Part shown: positions 6,739 to 16,270 of the stretch, piece after piece
Position numbering within the stretch: the first letter of the stretch is position 1
Layout of the letters: each line of letters starts with the position of its first letter
Origin: Galactobacter sp052108535
Lineage (GTDB): Bacteria; Actinomycetota; Actinomycetes; Actinomycetales; Micrococcaceae
Direction of reading: 5' to 3'
NCBI GenBank assembly: GCA_052108535.1
Contig: JBQDZM010000001.1
Location: 124,001 to 188,000, forward strand
Length of the DNA: 64,000 nt
Position numbers and translations under genes: made by a program
The notes under the pieces: model-generated
Seen by the model: the letters and a program-made list of their open reading frames with translations, nothing else
Database searches by the model: none
Told to the model about the DNA's origin: nothing

Positions 6739-8208
6739 GTGGAACGCTCCCCATACGACCTCGCCGCCATCGCCACCGCAGCCGTGCCCGGACTCAATGC
6801 CGTCCAAGTGGGACGTCTGCCCGATGCGCCGGAGGACTTCGACGCAGCACTCGTCGTGGACGACGAGGGCACCCGTTGGCGGGTGCGTTCCCCCAAGCAT
6901 GTGCAGGCCGCACTGAAACTGGACACCGAATTGCGTAGCCTCGGGGGGCTCTCCTCCGGTGTGCGTGCCACCCTCCCCTTCGCCGTGCCCAGCGTGGCCG
7001 GTACCGTTCGCCAAGGCGAGCTGAAGACGTTTGTGTACCACCACCTCCAGGGCCACCAGCTGCCGTTGGAGGAGCTGCTCTCCTCGCCCTCGATGGCCCA
7101 TCAGGTCGGAATGGCGATCTCCGCCATCCACGAGATTGACCGCCCCACCGTGGCCCGCTCCGGACTTCCTGTGTCCACTCCGGAGGAATTCCGGGTGGCG
7201 CTGCTCTCCGAGCTGGATCAGGTGGCCGGATCCGGCAAGGTGCCCAACCGGCTGTTGCGCCGTTGGGAGAACGCCATGGAGGACGCAGGCATGTGGCGGT
7301 TCAACGCCGCCGTGGTCCACGGGGATCTTCACGAGGAGCAGATCTTCGTTGACCAGGGCAAAATCGTGGCGGTGACCGGATGGTCCGACCTACACATCGG
7401 TGACCCGGCAGAGGACCTCGGCTGGCTTCTGGCCCTGGAACAGCGCGCCACGATGGAGCGGGTCGTCACCGCCTACGTCCAGCGGCGCGCCACCGCCGCC
7501 GATCCTCACCTCTTGGACAGGGCCACCTTGCACGCCGAATTTGCGCTCGCCCGCTGGCTGGCGCGCGCCATCAGCAGAGACGATTTGGAGCGTGTGGCCC
7601 AGGCCGAGGGGCTGCTGGCTGAGTTGGACGCCAATATCGCGGAACTCGGGGACCTGCCCATCGGCGTGGTCGAGGATTCCCGGCCGGAGCGACAGGGTTC
7701 TGCAGGATCCGCGCAGTCGGCAGCGTCAGCGCAGTCCACAGTGTCAGCACAGTCGTCGCCGTCAGCCGAATCCGGGCAGTCCACGCCGTCGGCCGGGTCC
7801 GCCCAGACCACCGCGTCAGCACAGTCCCCGGCATCGGCGCAGTCCGCCCCGTCAGCACACCCCACGCCGTCGGTCGGCTCTGCAGACTCGGAACCATCGC
7901 CCGTCATCGACGCGGAGGACACCGTGATCACGCCACGCGATCAGCTGGACGAGAAGCTGAACGCAGATCATGCCGACGCCACCGACAACGTCGCCACGGC
8001 CCACCGCGACTCCCCCAGCCACTTCAGCGACAACACTGACGGCGAGCATGGCGCCAACACTGACGACGACCACGACGACTCCGACGCCGTGATCACGGAC
8101 GCCGACGTCGACGAACGCGGCGCTGCTGACGTCACTGCCGACGAGGACGGCTCCGAGGCCCGCCCCGCAGGAGAAGGCCGCGCGCAGAAGGACTCACCCC
8201 AGCAGTGA
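6739..8208 (+). CDS. APH-family phosphotransferase with long repeat-rich acidic tail
   Basis: From GTG 6739 the protein has 489 residues. Residues ~1-320 form an aminoglycoside/macrolide phosphotransferase-like kinase. The catalytic-loop region reads VVHGDLHEEQIFVD, and GWSDLHIGDPAEDLGWLL takes the place of the metal-binding D-x-D segment, so the usual Asp is shifted. The substrate is unknown. From ~residue 325 the sequence becomes a Ser/Ala/Gln repeat (SAQSAASAQSTVSAQSS and similar, DNA 7690-7880), then an Asp/His/Ala-rich acidic tail. The tail looks disordered and is not part of the enzyme fold. GTG 6730 is an alternative start. The 3' end overlaps adnB by 15 bp on the other strand. Phosphotransferases of this type are recalled beside adnAB in related actinobacteria. 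Confidence 0.75.
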   Translation: MERSPYDLAAIATAAVPGLNAVQVGRLPDAPEDFDAALVVDDEGTRWRVRSPKHVQAALKLDTELRSLGGLSSGVRATLPFAVPSVAGTVRQGELKTFVYHHLQGHQLPLEELLSSPSMAHQVGMAISAIHEIDRPTVARSGLPVSTPEEFRVALLSELDQVAGSGKVPNRLLRRWENAMEDAGMWRFNAAVVHGDLHEEQIFVDQGKIVAVTGWSDLHIGDPAEDLGWLLALEQRATMERVVTAYVQRRATAADPHLLDRATLHAEFALARWLARAISRDDLERVAQAEGLLAELDANIAELGDLPIGVVEDSRPERQGSAGSAQSAASAQSTVSAQSSPSAESGQSTPSAGSAQTTASAQSPASAQSAPSAHPTPSVGSADSEPSPVIDAEDTVITPRDQLDEKLNADHADATDNVATAHRDSPSHFSDNTDGEHGANTDDDHDDSDAVITDADVDERGAADVTADEDGSEARPAGEGRAQKDSPQQ

Positions 8209-11200
8209 GGTGATCATCTCCTCGAGTTCTTCCTCCCCCGCCAGGGAGTGAGGTCTCACCGTTTTACCTGTCGACACGTAGTAGAAGGCCGCGTCGATCT
8301 GGTCCACCGGGATGTTGTGCAGGCGAGCCCAACCCAGTCGGTAGACCGCCAGCTGCAGGGCCTTCTTGGGTAGTTCCTGCGCGCTCGGTTGGCGTCCGGT
8401 CTTCCAGTCCACCAGGTCCCAGCGCCCGTCGGCGTCCCGGAAGACGGCGTCGATCCGGCCGCGGACACTGACCGGGCCAATCCTCGTCTCCACCGGTGCC
8501 TCCACGAAGACTGGGGCACGTTGAGCCCAAACGGATTCCAAGAACCGGGATTTGAGCCCTTCGAGGTCCGGGCCCTCCACATGGTCCTGATCCTGGTAGA
8601 TCGGCTCGTCGTCGAGGTCGAAAAGTGCCGGAGTCCCGAAGTGCTCCTCCACCCACGCATGGAATGCGGTTCCCTGCCTCGCTTCAATGCCCGGCTGGTG
8701 CGGCACCGGTCTGCGTAGGTCCCGTTCCACGGTGGCGCGATCGTCAGCCGCCTCGACGAACAGCGATGCCCGCACGTGACCGGGCAGCACCAACCCGGCC
8801 GGCTCGGCGTCGGCGCTTCGTTGGGCCAGCAAGAGGCGTGCTTCCTCCCACCATGCCGTGCCCTGATCCGTAGCCGGTTCGGGAAGACCCGTAGCCGCGT
8901 CCTCGTCTGCTCCTGCCTCACCTTCTGCGTCCGCCCCTTCCTGCAGCGATCGCAGAGCCTGCATCGCGACGGTGACGTCATGGGCAGCGGCCTCCAACGC
9001 CGGCCGCCTCGACGGTCGGGACGGAAGCAGTCGCTGATCTGCGCGGTGCAGAACGGGGCCAGCCAAGGGGTCGAAGGGCCACTGCGCGGAGACGGCCACA
9101 CCGGATTCCGGGTTGGTCATCTCCTCGCTCTTGGTCTGCTTCTCTGCCTTCTTGGCCGTGCGATTGTGCTCGGTGATGGCCTGGTTCTCGTTGTGGGTTG
9201 CGCGCGCAGCCGCCGGGATCTCCGTCCAGGGACCGCGCTCCGCACCTGCCAGGTCGAGGATCTCGGTGAAGAACGGTGACGGATCCACCATGTCCTTGTT
9301 GAACCCGGCAAAATCCGTAGCTGAGCACCACAGGATGCTGCGGGCGCGGGTGTAGGCCACGTAGGCCAGTCGGCGTTCCTCTGCTTCGGAGTGCAGGGCC
9401 ACCTCTGCGGCGAATCCGGTGTGGGTGTCGGACTCGAAGGCGGAATATTCGGCCTGATGAGCAAAAACGGCGGAGGGATCGTCCAGGGCGGTGAACTGCG
9501 GCAGTTCCTCCCGGTCGCCTCGCCACGGCCACGGCAGCTGCCCGCGGTGCCCGTCGCCCCCTGTCCAGCGTGTGGGGCGAGCAGACGGGAAGACTCCTCG
9601 TGTCAGACCTGGCACTGCCACCACATCCCATTCCAGGCCCTTGGAGGCGTGGACCGTGAGGATCTGTACCGTTCCATCCGCGGCAGGTTCCGGCGCGGTG
9701 GCCAGACCCTTTTCCTTTTCCTGCGCGGCCTCCAGCCACTCCAGGAAGGTGGGCAGATCGGCTTCGCCTAGGCCGCCGTCGAATCCTGCGGCCACGTCGG
9801 CAAAGGCATCCAGATGCCTCCTGGCCGCCTGTTCGTCCAGCGTGGGCCTGGCCAGGACCTCCACGTCCAGACCCATACTGCGAACCACTTCCGCCACCAG
9901 TAATGGCAGTTCCTCCCCGATCAGCCGCCGTAGGGCCCGGAGTTCGTCGCGCAGCCTGGCCAAGCGGTTGTGAGCCTGTTGCCCCAACACGCGGCCGTGC
10001 CGGGATCCCCAGCCGGGACGCGGTAGGTTGTCCAGCGCTTCCACCAGACTGGCTTGGTCCACGACCTCCGACTCGCCGACGTGCCCGGCGTCCCCGTCGA
10101 GCTGTCCGTCCGGGGTGTCGAAATCGGCGGCGCGTAAGGTCTGGGTGGCTCGGGTGCGCCGCTTGGCTCGGAACTGCGCCCAATCCGACAAGGCCATCAG
10201 ATCGGCTGGACCGATCCGCCACCGTGCTCCGGCCAGCAGTCTCAACAGGGCGTCCGAGCGCCCGGGATCGGCCAGGACCCACAGTGTGGCGACAATGTCT
10301 TGGACTTCTGGCGTGGCCAGGAGGCCGCTGAGCCCGACGATCTCGACGGGGACGCCCGCGTCCCGTAGCGCTTCGGCAACGGGCGCCGCCGTCTTCCATG
10401 CGCGGATCAGGACCGCGGTCGCTGGCCAGACATCCCTCTGCTGCTTCCAGTCATCCCTCGTCTGGGCTATGAATCCGGCCAGCGCCGTGGCTTCCTCCGC
10501 AGAGGTTTGGGCATGCGACAGCACGAGTCGCCCTTGCTCCACCCGTGGTCGTGGATTCAACGCCTCCACGGGGAGTTTCGTGGGTCGCGGCAAGGTAATG
10601 GCTTTGATATGGCCGACGGCCGGTTCCGCGTCGGGCGGCACGTCGCCGCCGTCCGGGGCCGGGTGCACACGGCGGCTTTCCGGGACCGTGCGCGCCGCTC
10701 CGTCGTCCGGAGCCGGGTGCACGCCGCCGCGCGCGGCTGCCTTGTTGAGGGGGGCGGCGATCACGTTGGCCGCCTTGAGGATGGTGTCGGCGTTGCGCCA
10801 GGCCGTGGTCAACTGGGCCACCTGCACCGGAGTCTTTTCGCCGTCCTCGGTAGAGAGCGCAAAGCGGTGCCTAAAGGCGGCTAGCTGACCCGCTGAGGCG
10901 CCACGGAATCCGTAGATGGCCTGGTTTGGGTCTCCCACGGCCGTCACCGCGTGCTGCCCGTCGGCAAACAGCCGCGCAAAGAGTTCGATCTGGGCGTAGG
11001 AGGTGTCCTGGAACTCGTCCAACAGCACGACCTTGTAGCGGTTGCGATAGTGGCGCGCCACCTCTGGGAGGGCTGCCAGTTGGGCCGCCTTCACCACCAG
11101 GTCGCCGTAGTCCATGATCCCGCGCTGGGTCTTAGCCGCCTGGTACCGTCCGGCCAGCTCCGCCACGGTGGCGTGGGTCCGCATGGCAGCGATATCCGCA

Positions 11201-11853
11201 ACAGGTTTCTTGCTCCTGGCGGTGGCCCCCATGGGCATAGCTTCGATACGGTCGGCCCGTTCCAGCAGCCATTGGACCGTTTCTGCCGGATCCACCAGAT
11301 GTTCCGCGGCCTGCCCCGCGTAGGTGAGGACGTCATCCACCAAGGTGGAGTGGGACACGTCCAAATGCTCCCAGGCACCGTCGTAGTCGTCCACGACGCG
11401 GTTGGCGAGCTGCCAGCACTGGGCCGGCCCCCACACCGGGGTATCCGGTTCCAACCCGATCCGCATCCCCTGCTCTGCCACGAGTGAATTCGCGAAGGAG
11501 TGATACGTGGAAACGGCAGGGGTCAACGCGAGGTCTCCCTCACCGTTCTCACCCAAGGCGACGCGAAGACGGTCCAGGTGACCGCGCAGGCGTTCGCCGA
11601 GTTCGCCGGCAGCCTTCCGGGTGAAGGTCACCCCCAGGATCTCCTCGGGCCTGGCCAGGCGATTAGCCACGAGCCACACCACCCTGTCTGCCATGGTCGC
11701 GGTCTTACCTGACCCCGCACCCGCCACGACCAGGAGTGGTGAGAGACCGGAACGGATGACGTCGCGCTGCTGCTCCGTGGGGTGGTGCTCCATCCCCAGT
11801 GTGTCCGCCAGAAGGTCCGGATCCTCGAAGGGGAGGTCGTCGATGCTCCTCAT
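8194..11853 (-). CDS. adnB: AdnB subunit of AdnAB helicase-nuclease
   Basis: AdnAB resects double-strand DNA ends for homologous recombination, and AdnB carries the leading motor plus a nuclease. The 1219-residue protein shows Walker A AGAGSGKT (~residue 45), DEFQDTSYAQ, GDPNQAIYGFRG, HASKGLEWDVVAVPG and RLAYVAYTRAR, so the motor looks intact. The C-terminal RecB-like nuclease contains VDWKTGRQP with a downstream QLAVYRLG helix, as in the PD-(D/E)XK fold. An insertion near residues 380-410 repeats a VHPAPD unit. It is somewhat longer than mycobacterial AdnB (~1100 residues, recalled). Start ATG overlaps the adnA stop by 4 bp, so the two subunits are co-translated. Confidence 0.9.
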   Translation of the reverse strand: MRSIDDLPFEDPDLLADTLGMEHHPTEQQRDVIRSGLSPLLVVAGAGSGKTATMADRVVWLVANRLARPEEILGVTFTRKAAGELGERLRGHLDRLRVALGENGEGDLALTPAVSTYHSFANSLVAEQGMRIGLEPDTPVWGPAQCWQLANRVVDDYDGAWEHLDVSHSTLVDDVLTYAGQAAEHLVDPAETVQWLLERADRIEAMPMGATARSKKPVADIAAMRTHATVAELAGRYQAAKTQRGIMDYGDLVVKAAQLAALPEVARHYRNRYKVVLLDEFQDTSYAQIELFARLFADGQHAVTAVGDPNQAIYGFRGASAGQLAAFRHRFALSTEDGEKTPVQVAQLTTAWRNADTILKAANVIAAPLNKAAARGGVHPAPDDGAARTVPESRRVHPAPDGGDVPPDAEPAVGHIKAITLPRPTKLPVEALNPRPRVEQGRLVLSHAQTSAEEATALAGFIAQTRDDWKQQRDVWPATAVLIRAWKTAAPVAEALRDAGVPVEIVGLSGLLATPEVQDIVATLWVLADPGRSDALLRLLAGARWRIGPADLMALSDWAQFRAKRRTRATQTLRAADFDTPDGQLDGDAGHVGESEVVDQASLVEALDNLPRPGWGSRHGRVLGQQAHNRLARLRDELRALRRLIGEELPLLVAEVVRSMGLDVEVLARPTLDEQAARRHLDAFADVAAGFDGGLGEADLPTFLEWLEAAQEKEKGLATAPEPAADGTVQILTVHASKGLEWDVVAVPGLTRGVFPSARPTRWTGGDGHRGQLPWPWRGDREELPQFTALDDPSAVFAHQAEYSAFESDTHTGFAAEVALHSEAEERRLAYVAYTRARSILWCSATDFAGFNKDMVDPSPFFTEILDLAGAERGPWTEIPAAARATHNENQAITEHNRTAKKAEKQTKSEEMTNPESGVAVSAQWPFDPLAGPVLHRADQRLLPSRPSRRPALEAAAHDVTVAMQALRSLQEGADAEGEAGADEDAATGLPEPATDQGTAWWEEARLLLAQRSADAEPAGLVLPGHVRASLFVEAADDRATVERDLRRPVPHQPGIEARQGTAFHAWVEEHFGTPALFDLDDEPIYQDQDHVEGPDLEGLKSRFLESVWAQRAPVFVEAPVETRIGPVSVRGRIDAVFRDADGRWDLVDWKTGRQPSAQELPKKALQLAVYRLGWARLHNIPVDQIDAAFYYVSTGKTVRPHSLAGEEELEEMITSLLG

Positions 11854-14800
11854 GGTTGTGTCACCTGCCTGCCTTCGTCACAGATGGGACAAACACCTGG
11901 GTGGGTGCAACGCACACGGGCCCCCTGTTCATGAGTGGTGGTGAAGACCGCTCCGGACATGCCACGGGCCGCCTCGGCGATCAGTTCCCACGGCTCCTCG
12001 GCCTCGGCAGCCACCGCTCCCTGTGGGAGGACGGTCGGTTTGACGTTCTTGTTCCCCACACCGACCAGCGCGGCTCCTTGGGGCTGGTCAGGGTACGTGA
12101 GGCCGTCGATTTCGGCTCCCTTCAGCGCTCCGGCTAAGACCGCGGCCTGGTAGGTCAGCAGCTGAGGGTGCTCCCCAATCTCCTTAGCGGTGGGCAACAC
12201 CTTGCCGGTCTTCAGATCCACGATGAGTGGTCTACCTTCCTTAGTCACCTCCACCCTGTCCATGGACCCGGTCAGCTGCACGGGGTGTTCCCCTGGCGCA
12301 GCCGGCTCGAGGGACACGCTGAACGGCTGCTCGCGGGCACCCACGCTCCTCCCGTCCTTCTCAACCTGGTCGTAGTACTGGGCCAGCTTGGTCAGCATGG
12401 TCTCGGCCCGCTGGTGTTCCGAAGCACCTACCCAGTTCTGGGGCATTTGCAATTCATCCCATCGCCGCGCCAGTGCCGCGAGCAGTTCCTCGTGATCTGC
12501 GGCCGGATGCCGTTCCGCGATCGCGTGAACCAAAGTGCCGAGGCTGCGGGCAAAATCGGTCGGGGCCACCCCACCTGCCGCTTGAACGAACCAGTTCAAG
12601 GGGGATTCCAGAACGGATTCCACCTTGGACGGGGAGACCCGTACCGGCACACCCGTCGCCACGATGGGATCCTCGCTGCTCAACGGTGCTAGACCCCACC
12701 ACGTCTGAGGGTCGGCACCGGCCACTGGCGGCGTTTGCATCGCGAGCGCAGCCAGCAAGCCGGCTGCTTCCGCCGCCACCGCGTCGGCACCGCCCTCCAG
12801 AACACGGCGCAGTCGTGCCGTCAGGTTGGGCAGGGTTGAAGCGGACGGCACCGGTTGCACTCGGAGTTCGGGTGCGTGCGGGGGCTGCACCAATGGCAGG
12901 AAACTGGACGGGGACTCGTCGTCGGAGGAAACCGCCACGAGGTGAAGCATGCTCCTGGCCCTGGACAGCGCGGTGACGAACTGACGCAATTCGTCCTCCC
13001 GGACCCCGCGAAGCTTGGCGGAGACGTCTACCCCCGCCAGAGCCTCCGGACCATGTTCTGCCACGGTGACGAGGTCGTCGGAGCGCAGCAGGGTGCCTCG
13101 CAACCCGGTAGACGGCCATGAGCCTTCTTCCAGGCCCGCCACGATCACGGTGTCGAAGTCCCGCCCAGCGGCCGCCGCCGGGGTCAACACGTGGACGCGT
13201 CCACCCGGTGCCGCTGTGCCTGCGAGGGAGTCCATGGGGAGATCCTGTTGTTCCAAGTGCTCCAGGAAACGTCCCACGCCAGCGCCCGGGAATTGGTCCT
13301 CATAGCGCTCCGCGGCCTGGAACAGCGCCAACACGGCGTCAAGGTCGCGGTTGGCGCGGTCGGCACGCAACCCCTTGGCGTTCAGGGCGGTCTCCCTCCA
13401 GTCCGGTTCCTTGCGTCCGGCAGTTTCCTTGTGTCCTGGCGTACCCGTGTCCGCAGTCTGGCGGGATACCGCACCGGAAGCATTCCAGAGGGACCACAAT
13501 GCGGTCCCTGCAGTATGGGGTCCCTGCAGGTGCTCGCGCGCCGCCTGCAGCATCGCCACGACGCGTTTGGCCGGCAGGGCCACCGAGCCCATGGGGGTCA
13601 GAACGGCCTCGGTGAATTCTCCGTCCAGCAGGGCGGCGAGTAGCTGCGTGGAGTTCCGGACGGATCCCTCACCCCGGGTTTCCGCAGTGTCGTCGATGGG
13701 CTGCGCCGCGCGTTCGTGGATCAGCAATTGCTGGCGCAGGCTGCGCACGTCCAAGGTGGTCGCACGCCCGTAAGGCCCAGTCAGCAACGCCTGCACGGCT
13801 GCGGCGTCAGCGGAGGCTTCCCTGTGTCCTCGCTTCACGGGCAGCTCCGGTACGGGATCAAGCGCGAGCTTCAGCAGGGTGAGCAGCGGACGGACCGCGG
13901 ATTCGTCCCGCAGCGGGATTTCGACGGGTGGGACCGTGGTGGAGATCCCGTCCAAGCCCAGCGAGCGGGCGGTAGCACGCACTTGTGCGCCATTGCGGAC
14001 GATGACGGCGATCTCCCCTAGCTCGACCCCTCTGAAGAGGTTGGCTTGGAGTACCTGTTGGGAGATCAGGCGGTCGCGGTGGACCGGAGATTCCACGAGC
14101 CTGATGTCCACCTGAGGTATTCGCCCCGGCTCGCCCAGGCCGTCCGCGTCCTCCCAACGCCGGCCCGTTTCACCCGTGGCGGCCGGAATCCTTCTGGCCA
14201 CGCGTCCCACGGCCGCGGAGATCTCCCCGGAGAGCCGGTGGTTGCTGGTCAGTTCCAGCACCAAGGCATCCTGGCCGGCTGCCAGGTCTTGCCCCACATG
14301 CCTGACCAGGTCGGGGCGAGCCCCACGGAACCCCTGCACCACCGTGTCCGGAGCGGCGGCCAACACGGCATCGCGGTCAGCTGCCAAGATCCTTACCAAG
14401 CGGTGCTGTGATCCCGTGGCCTCCTGCAGGTCATCAACCACCAAGGTGGAGAGCCGGTCCCGTTCGGCCTGCGCGAACTCTGGGCCCGCAGCCCCGGTCA
14501 GCAGCGAAACGGCGATGGAGACCAGCTCGGCTGGATCGTAGGCTTCCTCGTGATCCAAGAGTCCAACTTCGCGGTACTCACGCAGGAAATCGGCTGCGGC
14601 GATCCATTCGGGGACGCCACAGCGACGTCCCAACGCCGCCACCGCGTCTGCGTCCAGTCCCAGTTCGCTGGCCCGGTCCAGGAACTCGCGGATCTCCTTG
14701 CGGAATCCCCTGGTCGCCACCGCCTCGCCAAGTTCCTGGGGCCACACCGGGCCTCCGCCTCGTTCTTTGTGGCCACGCAGTAACTCCGCCACGAAGGCAT

Positions 14801-15179
14801 CCTGTTCCGCGCCGGATAACAACCGTGGTGCTCGTGAGGAGGCCTCCCATGTGCCCGCCTGACGTGCACGCCGAATCACGTCGAAAGCGAAGGCCGAGTA
14901 GGTCCTCACCACTGGCTCGGAGAAGGTCACCCCGGCGGTCATCGCCAACTCGTCACGCAGGCGATTGGCCGCCTGCCGCGTGGGGACCAGCATCAGCATG
15001 CCCTCTGCGGGCTGCCCTTGCCGCAACCTGCGCCTGAGCACGTCAAGGGCCAGCGTGGTCTTGCCTGTGCCCGGGCCGCCGATCACCACGACAGGGCCGT
15101 GCCCTGGTTCATTGAGTTCGTCAGGCAACGACCTGTGCGCGTTGTCCGTGATCACGTGATGTTCTTCCACGAGATCCAT
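11850..15179 (-). CDS. adnA: AdnA subunit of AdnAB helicase-nuclease
   Basis: The 1109-residue partner of AdnB has a Walker A GGPGTGKTT near its N-terminus. Its later motor motifs are weak: motif II reads VVDDLQEA instead of DExxD, and HVLTPAAAAGRDFD replaces the usual HxxKGLEW. This fits the known division of labour, in which AdnB is the main motor. The C-terminal nuclease has VDLKTGK and QLLTYQAA. Iron-sulfur-type cysteines occur at the extreme C-terminus (CTHPGVCPIC), but the position where a first cysteine is expected reads ESPLNWFVQ. The chosen start is ATG 15179; TTG 15200 is also in frame. The gene precedes adnB with ATGA overlap. Confidence 0.87.
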   Translation of the reverse strand: MDLVEEHHVITDNAHRSLPDELNEPGHGPVVVIGGPGTGKTTLALDVLRRRLRQGQPAEGMLMLVPTRQAANRLRDELAMTAGVTFSEPVVRTYSAFAFDVIRRARQAGTWEASSRAPRLLSGAEQDAFVAELLRGHKERGGGPVWPQELGEAVATRGFRKEIREFLDRASELGLDADAVAALGRRCGVPEWIAAADFLREYREVGLLDHEEAYDPAELVSIAVSLLTGAAGPEFAQAERDRLSTLVVDDLQEATGSQHRLVRILAADRDAVLAAAPDTVVQGFRGARPDLVRHVGQDLAAGQDALVLELTSNHRLSGEISAAVGRVARRIPAATGETGRRWEDADGLGEPGRIPQVDIRLVESPVHRDRLISQQVLQANLFRGVELGEIAVIVRNGAQVRATARSLGLDGISTTVPPVEIPLRDESAVRPLLTLLKLALDPVPELPVKRGHREASADAAAVQALLTGPYGRATTLDVRSLRQQLLIHERAAQPIDDTAETRGEGSVRNSTQLLAALLDGEFTEAVLTPMGSVALPAKRVVAMLQAAREHLQGPHTAGTALWSLWNASGAVSRQTADTGTPGHKETAGRKEPDWRETALNAKGLRADRANRDLDAVLALFQAAERYEDQFPGAGVGRFLEHLEQQDLPMDSLAGTAAPGGRVHVLTPAAAAGRDFDTVIVAGLEEGSWPSTGLRGTLLRSDDLVTVAEHGPEALAGVDVSAKLRGVREDELRQFVTALSRARSMLHLVAVSSDDESPSSFLPLVQPPHAPELRVQPVPSASTLPNLTARLRRVLEGGADAVAAEAAGLLAALAMQTPPVAGADPQTWWGLAPLSSEDPIVATGVPVRVSPSKVESVLESPLNWFVQAAGGVAPTDFARSLGTLVHAIAERHPAADHEELLAALARRWDELQMPQNWVGASEHQRAETMLTKLAQYYDQVEKDGRSVGAREQPFSVSLEPAAPGEHPVQLTGSMDRVEVTKEGRPLIVDLKTGKVLPTAKEIGEHPQLLTYQAAVLAGALKGAEIDGLTYPDQPQGAALVGVGNKNVKPTVLPQGAVAAEAEEPWELIAEAARGMSGAVFTTTHEQGARVRCTHPGVCPICDEGRQVTQP

Positions 15180-15224
15180 CAGATCACGGCACTCCGACAA
15201 TTTGCTCCGCGCCGCAGCGAGCCC

Positions 15225-16184
15225 TCACTGAACCTGGACCCGGGGGAAGGTCCCCGTTGGCGTCTCACCATCATCGTAGACCTCTGAGGGGGGTCCCACG
15301 ATCAAGGCATCTGGTTCACCGACCAGGTCCAGATCCTTGTTCGGGTAATCGAAGCGTGAGAGTACCCATCGCATGGCCTCGATCCGGGCACGCTTCTTGT
15401 CGTTGGATTTCACCACGGTCCACGGCGCCTGAGGCTGATCCGTGTAAAAGAACATGGCCTCCTTCGCCGCCGTGTAATCATCCCATTTGTCCAAGCTCGC
15501 AAGGTCGGTCGGTGAGAGTTTCCATTGTTTCACCGGATCCGTGGATCGAGCCATGAACCGCTCGTGCTGTTCGGCCCGCCCAACGGAGAACCAGAACTTG
15601 ATCAGGTGGATCCCGGAATTGGTGAGCATGCGTTCAAACTCGGGCGCCGAACGCGTGAATTCAAGATACTCCTGTGGTGTGCAGTAGCCCATGACCCGTT
15701 CCACGCCTGCCCGGTTGTACCAAGACCTGTCGAAGAGCGCCATCTCGCCGGCTGTGGGCAGGTGCGCCACATACCGCTGGAAGTACCACTGCTTCTTCTC
15801 GCGATCGGTGGGGACTTCCAGCGCCACCACCCGCGCACCACGCGGGTTCAGATGCTCCGTGAAGCGCTTGATGGCCCCACCCTTGCCCGCAGCGTCCCGT
15901 CCCTCGAAGAGAATCACGATCTTCTGACCGGTCTCCTTGACCCAGGCCTGCAGCTTCAGCAATTCGATCTGCAGTTTCTTCTTCTGCTTCTCGTACTGCT
16001 TCCGGCTCATCTTCTCGGTATACGGATAGCCATGCAGCCACGCCGTGTCATCGCCCTTGGGGAGTTTTCCCTGAGAACGCAGCAATTCTCCGATCTCGTC
16101 GATCTCCGGCGTGACATCGATCTGGTTAGGTGCCGCCATCTCGAATTCTGCCGCATGCTCGGTCTGCTCAGACTTGGGGCTCAT
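15225..16184 (-). CDS. ppk2: Polyphosphate kinase 2 (PPK2 family, one domain)
   Basis: PPK2 transfers phosphate between polyphosphate and nucleotides, usually making NDP/NTP from NMP/NDP. The 319-residue protein shows the complete family set: WLHGYPYTEKMSRKQYEKQK, Walker A FEGRDAAGKGGAIKRF (~residue 90), the basic PRGARVVAL strand, Walker B LFDRSWYNRAGVERVMG and the lid region after KQWKLSPTD. ATG 16184 is chosen because AGGAGG lies 5 bases upstream; a GTG five codons earlier would put that site inside the gene. The adnA gene lies immediately downstream on the same strand, so read-through is possible. The preferred substrate cannot be told from sequence alone. Confidence 0.92.
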   Translation of the reverse strand: MSPKSEQTEHAAEFEMAAPNQIDVTPEIDEIGELLRSQGKLPKGDDTAWLHGYPYTEKMSRKQYEKQKKKLQIELLKLQAWVKETGQKIVILFEGRDAAGKGGAIKRFTEHLNPRGARVVALEVPTDREKKQWYFQRYVAHLPTAGEMALFDRSWYNRAGVERVMGYCTPQEYLEFTRSAPEFERMLTNSGIHLIKFWFSVGRAEQHERFMARSTDPVKQWKLSPTDLASLDKWDDYTAAKEAMFFYTDQPQAPWTVVKSNDKKRARIEAMRWVLSRFDYPNKDLDLVGEPDALIVGPPSEVYDDGETPTGTFPRVQVQ

Positions 16185-16270
16185 GCTTTCCTCCTGCACC
16201 GGTTGGTCCGAATTGAAGCGGGTGGGGATTCAAGTCTAGGGTGCTCCTCCCGTATCGGGGAGTGCTCGCT

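Noticed and set aside
7690..7880. Repeat region as a separate element inside the phosphotransferase gene
   Set aside because: The repeat is in frame and encodes a low-complexity protein tail, so it is treated as part of the gene.
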